Of a stretch of 15,565 bases of DNA, positions 1 to 6,829 are shown piece by piece. Made by a program: the position numbers and the translations under genes. The notes beneath the pieces are model-generated. The model made no database searches. It was not told the DNA's origin and worked only from the letters and a program-made list of their open reading frames with translations. This DNA comes from Bacteroidaceae bacterium. GTDB lineage: Bacteria; Bacteroidota; Bacteroidia; Bacteroidales; Bacteroidaceae. The stretch spans positions 1-15,565 of the forward strand of contig JAEDNQ010000039.1 of assembly GCA_016302435.1 (NCBI GenBank), given 5' to 3'. Numbering within the stretch: the first letter of the stretch is position 1; every line of letters begins with the position of its first letter.

Positions 1-937
1 TCTCGCTGACGGGACCTGGCTTTTCGCCGAAGACATAGCTCTTGCCTGTCTCTATGTCGTCGATGCGTGAGATAGGTGAGATGACGGCTGCTGTGCCGCA
101 TGCGCCTGCCTCTTCAAATGTCTCGAGCTCTTCTTCTGGTATCTGTCTCTGCTCCACCTTGATGCCCAGGTCTTCAGCTAACTGCATGAGTGACTTGTTG
201 GTGATGGATGGGAGGATGGAAGTGGACTTGGGGGTAATGTATGTGTTGTTCTTTATACCGAAGAAGTTGGCAGCGCCAGCCTCATCAATGTATTTCTTCT
301 CCTTGGCGTCGAGGTAGAACTCGCAGGCATATCCCAGATCGTGGGCCTTTTTGTTGGCTGTGAGCGATGCTGCATAGTTGCCGCCCACCTTGTATATGCC
401 TGTGCCGAGGGGAGCCGAACGGTCGTGATCGCGGATGATGACGTATGGGTTGGCAAAGAAGCCGCCCTTGAAGTATGGACCTACAGGTGTGACGAAGATA
501 AGGAAGAGGTACTCCTCTGCAGGATGAACTCCCACCTGAGCGCTGGTGCCGATGAGGAGTGGACGGATGTAGAGCGAAGCGCCGCTCTCGTATGGTGGGA
601 TGAAGCGCTCATTGAGTCGCACCACGGTGTCGACCATCTCGTTGAACTTCTCTGTAGGAAGCTCGGGCATGAGTATGCCACGGCATGTAGACTGCAGGCG
701 GGCAGCATTCTCGTCTGAACGGAACACTCTTACCTTGCCGTCGGGGCATCTGTAGGCCTTCAGTCCCTCAAATGCCTCCTGTCCGTAGTGCAGGCATGTT
801 GCTGCCATGTGCAACGGAATTGTTTCTTCGGAGCACTTCTCTATTTCGCCCCATTTGCCGTTACGGTAGTAACAGCGTACATTGTAATCTGTCTTGTGAT
901 AGCCAAATCCTAAGTTTGACCAGTCCAGAGTTTCCAT
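1..937 (-). CDS. ilvE: Branched-chain-amino-acid aminotransferase, partial (3' end beyond left edge)
   Basis: The reading frame begins at the ATG at 937 (METLDWSNLGFGYH) and stays open for 312 codons to the left edge, so the C-terminus is missing. It is a fold-type IV PLP aminotransferase that reversibly transfers the amino group between Leu/Ile/Val and 2-oxoglutarate in the cytoplasm. Visible landmarks are the substrate-loop region YGQEAFEGLKAY (about 51-62), SLYIRPLLIGT (121-131), the PLP-lysine motif GTGIYKVGGNY with the expected Schiff-base Lys183, and the cofactor-binding stretch IDEAGAANFF (217-226). EEAGACGTAAVISPI (275-289) is also typical of the family. Full-length relatives are about 340 residues, so roughly 25-30 are probably absent. 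The start is supported by a Bacteroidetes promoter at 1136-1167, which implies a leader of about 190 nt. The EAGACGTAA motif favours BCAT over D-amino-acid transaminase or ADC lyase. Confidence 0.95.
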   Translation of the reverse strand, partial: METLDWSNLGFGYHKTDYNVRCYYRNGKWGEIEKCSEETIPLHMAATCLHYGQEAFEGLKAYRCPDGKVRVFRSDENAARLQSTCRGILMPELPTEKFNEMVDTVVRLNERFIPPYESGASLYIRPLLIGTSAQVGVHPAEEYLFLIFVTPVGPYFKGGFFANPYVIIRDHDRSAPLGTGIYKVGGNYAASLTANKKAHDLGYACEFYLDAKEKKYIDEAGAANFFGIKNNTYITPKSTSILPSITNKSLMQLAEDLGIKVEQRQIPEEELETFEEAGACGTAAVISPISRIDDIETGKSYVFGEKPGPVSE

Positions 938-989
938 AATATATATATGTGCTTTAAATTATTGTATTATCAGATGTGTGTGTTATTAA

Positions 990-1100
990 TTACGTGCGTT
1001 GTCTGGCGTATGCTTTTTCCGACATGGACATACTTAATAATATATGTGCGGTATCAGCATGTGTAGACTTGCAGGAGAGGACGAAGATGACATCCATCAT
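990..1100 (-). CDS. Possible branched-chain-residue-rich leader peptide of ilvE
   Basis: A short ORF lies entirely inside the inferred ilvE leader. It starts at tandem ATG codons at 1100 and encodes 36 residues beginning MMDVIFVLSC, followed later by HILLSMS. Codons 4-8 are GTC ATC TTC GTC CTC, so four of five consecutive codons are for valine, isoleucine or leucine, the products of this pathway. This is what a regulatory leader peptide would look like. I could not find a convincing downstream terminator hairpin with a U-run, so classical attenuation is not demonstrated. The frame is also open upstream past the promoter to about 1208, but codons before the transcription start could not be translated from this promoter. 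Chance composition remains possible. Confidence 0.3.
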   Translation of the reverse strand: MMDVIFVLSCKSTHADTAHILLSMSMSEKAYARQRT

Positions 1101-1135
1101 TGTGTGGTACGGTGGCTTTGTCCATATTTTGTTTG

Positions 1136-1167
1136 CAAAGATAGAAAAAGTGCGTGAAAGTATCAAA
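1136..1167 (-). promoter_or_regulatory. Promoter of ilvE (Bacteroidetes -33/-7 type)
   Basis: Read on the minus strand, TTTG (1167-1164), a 20-bp spacer and TATCTTTG (1143-1136) match the Bacteroidetes consensus TTTG-N19-21-TAnnTTTG exactly. The predicted transcript starts near 1128-1131. That leaves an unusually long leader of about 190 nt before the ilvE ATG at 937. Confidence 0.65.
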
Positions 1168-1191
1168 GATTCTTTACTTTTTTTTCGTCTT

Positions 1192-1293
1192 TCAACTTTT
1201 ATTAGCACTTCCGAAGGTAAAATATGCTATGCACATAGCATTGGTGGCACCTAATGAGTCGACATAGGCCATGTGACCGAAGGTTCTCTCCAT
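1192..1293 (-). CDS. Possible 33-residue small ORF after the helicase gene
   Basis: Seven bases after the helicase stop codon an ATG opens a 33-codon frame (MERTFGHMAYVDSLG and onward, ending FGSANKS, TGA at 1194-1192). The frame also stays open back into the helicase 3' end. It ends just upstream of the ilvE -33 box. I recognise no family. The spacing would suit translational coupling to the helicase, but the length is easily reached by chance and the frame contains a palindrome (1224-1241) that may instead be a transcription signal. Confidence 0.2.
   Translation of the reverse strand: MERTFGHMAYVDSLGATNAMCIAYFTFGSANKS
1224..1241 (-). terminator. Perfect 8-bp-arm palindrome, possible weak terminator of the helicase gene
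   Basis: Minus-strand reading gives ATGCTATG, the two bases TG, then CATAGCAT, followed by ATTTTACC. It lies 60 bp beyond the helicase stop and before the ilvE promoter, where a terminator is expected. The stem is A/T-rich and the T-run is short, so a protein-binding palindrome is an equally good reading. Confidence 0.35.
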
Positions 1294-1300
1294 TCCGACT

Positions 1301-3640
1301 TCAATGTCCACTTTCCAGCCATGCCTGCACCATGCGTATCTCCCCGAACGTGTAGTCGTCTGGCAGCAGGCTTTTGACCTCTGAGAGTGTGTAAGCCTTG
1401 TGGAAGGAACGTATAACCCCGGCGATCATCTTCTGGTGCGACTGACTGACGAACCGGTTGATGTCCACTTCTCCCGATGCCACGTAGGAGGAGAGATGGC
1501 TCTCGATGGTAGTGGTGGTCAATGAGCGTTGCTTGGCTATCTCTTCCACGCTCAGGCCTTGCTGAAAGAGAGCGAGGGTTTGGGTCTTGGTGTCGACCTT
1601 CTCCTTCTTTGGCTTGGACGACTTGCCGCTCTTGCCTTTGCCTCCTCCTCTTTCTTGGCCATACATCATTGGAAGGTCGACATCGGAATATTCATCGTCA
1701 AATGGCGTGCGTGACTTCCGTCTCGTGCTTCGAGACTCCATCTGCAGGTCGTCAAGGGCAGCTTTGGCTTTAGCGTTGAGATAGTCGGTGATGGTGAAGT
1801 CTGTGCCGCGCATGCGCTTGAATATGCCACGCTTGACTGTGTATGCAAGGGTGAAATCTTCCAAAGCGTTGTTGTATAGCTTCTTCACCTGCTGGTTGTT
1901 GATGGCAACGACTGTCATGTCGAACACAGGGGCAAGGAGTTCGCGCAACTTGTCATCAAAATATGCTGAAGCGGCTTTAACCCTCTCCTGCACCTTGGTC
2001 TTGTAGTCTCCTCCTCTCATGATGGCAGTATACTGCATCTTGAACTTTCCTGCCACGCCCACTATGTCAGCCTTCACCTTGGGCGTCACGTCGAGGAGAA
2101 GTGTCAAGAGGTCATGGGCAGAGCCATATAGATGTTCATTTACGACCTTTAGAAGGCGGACGAAGTGAGCGTCCAAAAGGCGGAAGTCAAACATGTCGCT
2201 TAGGAGAGAGTAGTAGTACTCTTCCATCATCTGGGGCAGCTTCTCCTCTGCTCTGAGTGCTTCGGCTGCTTCTTTGTCGATATAGGCATTGACGGAAGAG
2301 TCTATGATGACGGAGCTGCGACTGATGGGGCGTGCCAACACCATGCCTTCCAAAGTGCGGCATCGGCTCAGAGCCACATAGGTCTGTCCGTGGGTGAATG
2401 AGCTGGTGATGTCGAGCACTGCATGCTCGAAGGTGAGTCCCTGGCTCTTGTGGACTGTTATGGCCCAAGCTAAGCGCAGGGGATGCTGAACGAAGGTGCC
2501 GTCTACTTCTTCCTTTATTTCCTTTGTCTCTTCGTCTATAGTATATTTGGTGTTCTCCCACTGAAGGGGGAAAACTGCTATGTCTTGTCCGTCCTCGTGG
2601 CTGTGCACCATGACGACCTGACACTCTTCTTCATCGTCCCATGTCACACTTGTCACTGTGCCTATCTTGCCATTGTAAAAACGCTTTGCAGGCGAAGGGT
2701 CATTCTTGATGAACATCACCTGAGCTCCTACCTTGAGTGTGAGAGTCTCGTCGGCAGGGTAGCTCTTTTCAGGAAAATTGCCCGAGATGATGGCTCGGAA
2801 CGTGTAGGATGTGGCTTCTATGGCATTGAGGCAGGCGTCATTGTACTGCTGGGCCATGGCATTGTGCGTAGTGAGCCTTATCCATCCTCCCTCTTTCGGT
2901 GTAACGAAATTGGGATTGTATCGCGCATTGAGGGCATTGAGACAGGCATCGTCCACCATGCCTGAGCGCACTTTGGCCAATATGTCGATAAAAGCAGCGT
3001 CCTGCTGTCGGTAGATGTGTTTCAGTTCGATAGCCACATATTGTATTTGGCTCAGGGCACGGCTGCCGAAGAAATAGGGTGTGGAATAGTAGGGGGCGAG
3101 CAGAGCCCACTCTCTTTCCTGGGCTACAGGGGCGAGCTGCTGAAGATCGCCTATGAGCAGGAGCTGCACTCCGCCAAAGGGTTTGTTACGGTCGCGGTAT
3201 TTGCGAAGTTCTGCATCCATGGCATCCAACACGTCACATCTGACCATAGATATCTCATCCACCACGAGCAGGTCAATCGTCTTTATGAGGTTTTTCTTCT
3301 CCTTGCCCATGCGGTAGTGTCCTTCCTTGCTCTCCATGCCAGGGATGCGCGGTCCTGTAGGCAGTTGGAAGAACGAGTGTATCGTTTGGCCCTGTGCGTT
3401 GATGGCTGCCACGCCCGTAGGTGCCAATACCACCATGCGCTTAGGCGATATTTCTCTCAGCTTGCGCAGAAATGTGGTCTTTCCCGTGCCAGCCTTACCC
3501 GTCAAGAACACTGACACATTTGTCTTTGTGATGAACTGCCAGGCCAGATTCATCTCATGGTTGCCGCCAGACTTTACCTCGGCTACCATTGACTGAACAT
3601 CCTCGTTCTCATTGATAATATCTAAATAGTTGGTTGACAT
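1301..3640 (-). CDS. Pif1/RecD-like superfamily 1B DNA helicase with C-terminal HTH domain
   Basis: A complete 779-residue protein. The N-terminal half is an SF1B helicase core: Walker A GKAGTGKTT (48-56), motif Ia APTGVAAINA (73-82), Walker B LLVVDEISM (124-132), motif III LLIGDLQQLAP (161-171), and the C-terminal motifs TVHKSQGLTFEHAVLD (395-410) and YVALSRCR (421-428). By family it is an ATP-driven 5'-3' DNA helicase expected in replication or repair. After about residue 460 comes a helical region, then a basic linker (GGGKGKSGKSSKPKKEK, near 665-685), then an HTH-like tail (LFQQGLSVEEIAKQRSLT and onward) like the HTH_40-type domain found on RecQ-type and Pif1-type bacterial helicases. This architecture is common in Bacteroidetes. 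The ATG at 3640 is chosen because the core begins shortly after it; no TAnnTTTG box is seen nearby. The upstream spacer holds a 9-bp tandem array, so transcription may come from the hydrolase gene or from within the array. Confidence 0.9.
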   Translation of the reverse strand: MSTNYLDIINENEDVQSMVAEVKSGGNHEMNLAWQFITKTNVSVFLTGKAGTGKTTFLRKLREISPKRMVVLAPTGVAAINAQGQTIHSFFQLPTGPRIPGMESKEGHYRMGKEKKNLIKTIDLLVVDEISMVRCDVLDAMDAELRKYRDRNKPFGGVQLLLIGDLQQLAPVAQEREWALLAPYYSTPYFFGSRALSQIQYVAIELKHIYRQQDAAFIDILAKVRSGMVDDACLNALNARYNPNFVTPKEGGWIRLTTHNAMAQQYNDACLNAIEATSYTFRAIISGNFPEKSYPADETLTLKVGAQVMFIKNDPSPAKRFYNGKIGTVTSVTWDDEEECQVVMVHSHEDGQDIAVFPLQWENTKYTIDEETKEIKEEVDGTFVQHPLRLAWAITVHKSQGLTFEHAVLDITSSFTHGQTYVALSRCRTLEGMVLARPISRSSVIIDSSVNAYIDKEAAEALRAEEKLPQMMEEYYYSLLSDMFDFRLLDAHFVRLLKVVNEHLYGSAHDLLTLLLDVTPKVKADIVGVAGKFKMQYTAIMRGGDYKTKVQERVKAASAYFDDKLRELLAPVFDMTVVAINNQQVKKLYNNALEDFTLAYTVKRGIFKRMRGTDFTITDYLNAKAKAALDDLQMESRSTRRKSRTPFDDEYSDVDLPMMYGQERGGGKGKSGKSSKPKKEKVDTKTQTLALFQQGLSVEEIAKQRSLTTTTIESHLSSYVASGEVDINRFVSQSHQKMIAGVIRSFHKAYTLSEVKSLLPDDYTFGEIRMVQAWLESGH

Positions 3641-3668
3641 ACTGTTGTTGGTTGATTGTTTTTTTAGG

Positions 3669-3758
3669 CTATAGAAGCTATAGAAACTATAGAGGCTATA
3701 GAAGCTATAGAAACTATAGAAACTATAGAGGCTATAGAGACTATAGAAGCTATTAAAG
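3669..3758. repeat. 9-bp tandem repeat array (CTATAGARR), 10 units
   Basis: Ten back-to-back 9-bp units start at 3669 and every 9 bp after that. Nine match CTATAG plus AAG, AAA, AGG or AGA; the tenth (CTATTAAAG) is degenerate. Each unit carries the palindrome CTATAG, so self-complementary 6-mers recur on one helical face roughly every turn. The array fills most of the 129-bp spacer between the hydrolase stop (3770) and the helicase start (3640). The variants follow a partial higher order (AAG, AAA, AGG repeated), which suggests expansion of 27-bp blocks. Confidence 0.9.
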
Positions 3759-3769
3759 CAATATTCCCT

Positions 3770-4570
3770 CTATTGATACTCTTCCCATTCGGCATCCTTT
3801 CCTATGTCTTTATAGGCATTGTTCAGTCCCTCTTTCGTTATCTCGAAGTCACGGTTGACAGGTCTTCCCTTATCCTTGATGGAATGGGAGAAGAGCCAGT
3901 CGTATGTCTGTGACATATAGAAGATGCGTGCGGGGCGACCGTGGTCGATGCCAGGCATGCGGGTGTATATGAGCCTGGAATCGTCGCCTGCATCTTTTAT
4001 AGCTTTGACAACACGGTCGGAAGCACTCACTGGCACAGCCCTGTCTGCCGTGCCGTGCACTATCCACATAGGCAGTCGTGAGAGTCCGCTTAGATCCTTT
4101 ACTGTCGCTCCTCCGCAGATGGCCATGCCTGCAGCGATGCGGTCGGGATAGGTGGCGCACACGTCCATAGTGCCAAAGCCGCCGAGGCTCATGCCGTATA
4201 CATATATGCGCGATGAGTCGACCTTGTGATGCTTCTCAACCCACTCTATGATATTCATCACTTTCTGTGGTTGCCATGACCCGCCAGGATTTTGTGGCGC
4301 GACGATGTAGCAGTCTATGACCCTGCCTTTCTCCAGTGCGTCCATAGGTCCATATCGCCTCACTCTGTCCAGGTTCTTGCCACATAAGCTTGCGCCGTGG
4401 AGAAAGACGAGCAGAGGCACGTGCGCCTTTTCGTCGTCGATGTCTGCAGGACTATAGAGCCAGAAGTTGTAGCCGTTCTTCACCTTGTTTCTTATCGCCT
4501 CACATTTCGCCTGAGCCATCATAGTGACTGAGACGAGCATCGATAGTATGATGGTTGTTAGTCGTTTCAT
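3770..4570 (-). CDS. Secreted alpha/beta-hydrolase (esterase, PHB depolymerase/phospholipase-like)
   Basis: A 266-residue protein with an N-terminal signal peptide (MKRLTTIILSMLVSVTMMAQA, cleavage near A21), so it is exported to the periplasm or envelope. The alpha/beta-hydrolase fold shows the oxyanion-region HG in LLVFLHGAS (53-61), nucleophile elbow GMSLGG with Ser128, acid Asp176 in HGTADRAVP, and His210 in GIDHGRP, a complete Ser-Asp-His triad in the usual order and spacing. Relatives are annotated as dienelactone-hydrolase-like, phospholipase/carboxylesterase or feruloyl-esterase-like enzymes, often acting on esterified polysaccharides. The substrate cannot be told from sequence. It lies between the isomerase and helicase genes on the same strand but is separated from the isomerase by 317 bp and a terminator, so it is probably its own transcription unit. 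The last 40 residues are charged and beyond the catalytic fold. Confidence 0.85.
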   Translation of the reverse strand: MKRLTTIILSMLVSVTMMAQAKCEAIRNKVKNGYNFWLYSPADIDDEKAHVPLLVFLHGASLCGKNLDRVRRYGPMDALEKGRVIDCYIVAPQNPGGSWQPQKVMNIIEWVEKHHKVDSSRIYVYGMSLGGFGTMDVCATYPDRIAAGMAICGGATVKDLSGLSRLPMWIVHGTADRAVPVSASDRVVKAIKDAGDDSRLIYTRMPGIDHGRPARIFYMSQTYDWLFSHSIKDKGRPVNRDFEITKEGLNNAYKDIGKDAEWEEYQ

Positions 4571-4757
4571 GTTTCAGTGTTTTTATTTTTTCCATCTGGT
4601 ATGAAAGTGCGGAAGCACTATCATGGTGCTCTCAAAAAATCATTTTGATGGCGAAGTTATCAAAAAATATTCAGACTGACAAACATTAGCCAGTTTTTCT
4701 ATAAAAAATGTCTGCCGCCAAAAGCTTATCGTGAAAAACATCAAGTTAAAGATGACA
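4571..4757. other. Upstream spacer of the hydrolase gene
   Basis: This A/T-rich stretch should hold the hydrolase promoter, but I find no -7 box fitting TAnnTTTG at proper spacing. The nearest is TAATGTTTG around 4685-4693 on the minus strand, with one base too many. A small perfect hairpin, AGTGC-GGAA-GCACT (4606-4619), sits 36 bp before the ATG in the expected 5' leader and could affect translation or mRNA stability. Confidence 0.35.
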
Positions 4758-4803
4758 AAGCCATCCGACATTGTCGCTGTGGAGAGTGACTGTCGGATGG
4801 CTT
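4758..4803 (-). terminator. Strong stem-loop terminator after the isomerase gene
   Basis: Perfect 13-bp arms AAGCCATCCGACA (4758-4770) and TGTCGGATGGCTT (4791-4803) enclose a second 6-bp stem (GTCGCT/AGTGAC with one G-U pair, loop GTGGAG), offset by a two-base bulge. On the minus strand the stem is followed by TGTCATCTTT, a poor T-run, so strength comes from the stem. It sits 85 bp beyond the isomerase stop and separates that gene from the hydrolase gene. Confidence 0.55.
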
Positions 4804-4844
4804 ATGAAATAAAGTGTATTGTCTTTGCTGACACCTTGATAAAA

Positions 4845-4866
4845 TACAGTATTAATACAGTATTAA
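4845..4866. repeat. 11-bp direct repeat in the isomerase 3' region
   Basis: TACAGTATTAA occurs twice in tandem (4845-4855 and 4856-4866), followed by a broken third start TGCTGT. The junction creates the palindrome GTATTAATAC. It lies 22 bp past the isomerase stop codon. No function can be assigned. Confidence 0.6.
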
Positions 4867-4887
4867 TGCTGTGTCACTTCGGGGCGC

Positions 4888-6369
4888 TTACTTCACGAAT
4901 GGGTTCTCTGTTGGATAAGGCAGAGACTTTGGCTGGTTGTAAGCGATGTCCTGAATGCCAAGATACTTGAACACCTCGAAGAGTGTCTTGCCGATGTGTG
5001 AGAACGCAACAGCACCGTGGTGTGGATAGCCCTTCTGGATGAGCACGTGGCGGTAGAAGCGACCCATCTCCTTGATGGCGAAGATACCGATGCCGCCGAA
5101 TGAGCGTGTTGGAACGTCGAGAACCTCACCCTCAGCGATGTAAGAGCGGAGGTTGCCCTGAGAGTCGCACTGCAGGCGGTAGAATGTGATGTCGCTTGCA
5201 GCAATGTCGCCTTCGAGTGTGCCGCGTGTGAAGTCTGGCTCGCCTCCGTCCTCGAGAAGACGGTTCTGGATGAGCTGGTACTTTATCTTGCGGTTCTTGC
5301 ACATCTTGCACTGTGGAGTGTTGCCGCAGTGGAAGCCCATGAAGGTGTCAGTGAGAGTGTAGCCGTACTTGCCGACGATGTCCTCGTCGTAGATGTACTT
5401 AGGCACAGAGTTGTTGATGTCGAGGAGAGTGACTGTGTCGTCGCTTGCGCACATGCCGATGTACTCTGAGAGTGCTCCATAGATGTCCACCTCACAAGCT
5501 ACAGGTATGCCGCGGCTAACGAGACGGCTGTTGACATAGCATGGCTCAAAACCGAACTGGCTTGGGAAGGCAGGCCAGCACTTGTCGGCAAATGCCACAT
5601 ACTGGCGAGAACCCTTGTGCTCTTCTGCCCAGTCGAGGAGAGTGAGCTCAAACTGTGCCATGCGGCGGCTGAGGGTTGGGTAGTAGCATCCTTCTCCCAT
5701 CTCTTTGGCCATGTCCTCGCATACAGCGTCGATGCGTGGGTCGTTCTCATGCTTCTTGTAGGCAACGAGGAGGTCGAGCTCTGAGTTTTCTTCTACCTCC
5801 ACACCGAGTTCGTAGAGACCCTTGATAGGGGCGTTGCAAGCGAAGAAGTCCTGTGGACGTGGACCGAAAGTGATGATCTTGAGTCCCTTGAGACCGATGA
5901 TGACACGTGCCACTGGCACAAAGTCAGCCATCATCTGTGCAACCTCTTCTGCTGTGCCTACAGGATACTCAGGGATATAGCCCTTGAGGTGGCGCATGCC
6001 GAGGTTGTAAGAGCAGTTGAGCATACCGCAGTATGCGTCGCCACGGCCGTTGATCATGTCGCCGTCACCTTCTGCAGCTGCTACGAACATGCATGGTCCG
6101 TCGAAGTTCTTGGCGATGAGAGTCTCAGGTGTCTCAGGACCGAAGTTGCCGAGGAACACCACGAGGGCGTTGCATCCAGCTTCCTTGACTTCTGCTACAG
6201 CCTTGAGCATGTCTTTCTCGTTTTCCACGGTAGTAGGGCAGTTGTAGAGGTCGCCCTTGTAGGCCTTAACGATGTTTTCACGGCGCTGAGTAGACAGTGC
6301 GATAGGGAAACAGTCTCGGCTCACAGCGATGATACCGAGTTTGACTTGAGGAATGTTGTTACTTTGCAT
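4888..6369 (-). CDS. L-fucose/L-arabinose isomerase-family protein
   Basis: A 493-residue cytoplasmic protein of the FucI/AraA-type ketol-isomerase superfamily, which interconverts aldoses and ketoses with a Mn2+ centre. Supporting segments are GIIAVSRDCFP at the N-terminus, VVFLGNFGPETPE (70-82), KIITFGPRPQDF (164-175), the metal-ligand-like ACEVDIYGAL (291-300, Glu293), VTLLDINNS (313-321, Asp317) and YPHHGAVAFSHIG near the C-terminus (His450/451). These correspond to the Glu-Asp-His triad known in FucI. Length is below E. coli FucI (about 590 residues) and close to AraA (about 500). Bacteroidetes carry many paralogues of unproven sugar specificity, so neither fucI nor araA is assigned. A cysteine cluster, HCGNTPQCKMC (Cys348, Cys354, Cys357), is notable. 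No sugar kinase or transporter adjoins it. The dyad at 6421-6437 is a possible operator. Confidence 0.8.
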   Translation of the reverse strand: MQSNNIPQVKLGIIAVSRDCFPIALSTQRRENIVKAYKGDLYNCPTTVENEKDMLKAVAEVKEAGCNALVVFLGNFGPETPETLIAKNFDGPCMFVAAAEGDGDMINGRGDAYCGMLNCSYNLGMRHLKGYIPEYPVGTAEEVAQMMADFVPVARVIIGLKGLKIITFGPRPQDFFACNAPIKGLYELGVEVEENSELDLLVAYKKHENDPRIDAVCEDMAKEMGEGCYYPTLSRRMAQFELTLLDWAEEHKGSRQYVAFADKCWPAFPSQFGFEPCYVNSRLVSRGIPVACEVDIYGALSEYIGMCASDDTVTLLDINNSVPKYIYDEDIVGKYGYTLTDTFMGFHCGNTPQCKMCKNRKIKYQLIQNRLLEDGGEPDFTRGTLEGDIAASDITFYRLQCDSQGNLRSYIAEGEVLDVPTRSFGGIGIFAIKEMGRFYRHVLIQKGYPHHGAVAFSHIGKTLFEVFKYLGIQDIAYNQPKSLPYPTENPFVK

Positions 6370-6420
6370 TGTTAGAAAATAATTATATTGGTGTGTTTAG
6401 GTGTTTTCATTTTGTTTCTT

Positions 6421-6437
6421 ATTGCAAATTTCGCAAT
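6421..6437. promoter_or_regulatory. Candidate operator dyad upstream of the isomerase gene
   Basis: ATTGCAAATTTCGCAAT is a 17-bp dyad with seven of eight base pairs symmetrical. It is centred about 60 bp upstream of the isomerase ATG, where a repressor or activator could act. On the minus strand GAAATTTG overlaps it and weakly resembles a -7 box. No regulator is identified. Confidence 0.3.
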
Positions 6438-6783
6438 TATTTTCTACATACACAACAACTAATCGCATTATTTTTTATTTTTGCCTCAAAAAATACTTCC
6501 AACAGCGATATTTGGACTGTGGAAGGGTTACTTACTGATGAAAAACGATGGGTGTACAGTCTTGTCGGGACATTGTGTGCAACAGGCTTTGCAGGCCCTG
6601 TGGGTGGAATGCTTCCAGCCTGCCCTTCATCTGAACACATTGACTCCTTGGTCCAGTGAATGCGCATGACACATAACAGTCGAATGTGCTTTACAATATC
6701 CTTATTCAATTCGCCCCGTGTGCATGCATAATCAGTTGGTTAAGCACAGATTATATCTTTTTTGTAAAAAGATGTGCATTTTA
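6438..6783. other. Non-coding gap between isomerase and tetR promoter
   Basis: No persuasive gene is seen in about 350 bp. A perfect TAnnTTTG match, TATTTTTG (6476-6483, +), lacks a -33 box. Around 6581-6633 there are local inverted repeats (CAGGCT with AGCCTG, and GGAA-TGC-TTCC). At 6744-6777 there is a hairpin: GCAC, a bulge, ATCTTTTT, loop TGT, AAAAAGAT, GTGC. The hexamer GTGCAT at 6774-6779 recurs at 6788-6793, flanking the tetR -33 box. Short frames here have no recognisable family and look like chance. Confidence 0.4.
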
Positions 6784-6816
6784 TTTGGTGCATATCAGAT
6801 TTTTTTCGTAATTTTG
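6784..6816 (+). promoter_or_regulatory. Promoter of the tetR-fabG group
   Basis: TTTG (6784-6787), a 21-bp spacer and TAATTTTG (6809-6816) fit the Bacteroidetes consensus fully. Transcription should start near 6822-6826, giving a leader of about 110 nt. Two GTGCAT copies (6774-6779 and 6788-6793) bracket the -33 box and are plausible contacts for an autoregulating TetR protein; this is inference. Confidence 0.65.
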
Positions 6817-6829
6817 CACCCGATATACA

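Noticed and set aside
3669..3758. 9-bp array considered as coding repeats extending the helicase N-terminus
   Set aside because: In the minus-strand frames the units give TAG or TAA stops (CTATAG contains TAG on both strands in one frame), and an in-frame start is lacking; the helicase core is complete from 3640.
6369..6659. Short plus-strand frames between the isomerase and tetR genes
   Set aside because: The frame starts opposite the isomerase start codon and runs through A/T-rich promoter sequence; no domain or conserved pattern is visible.
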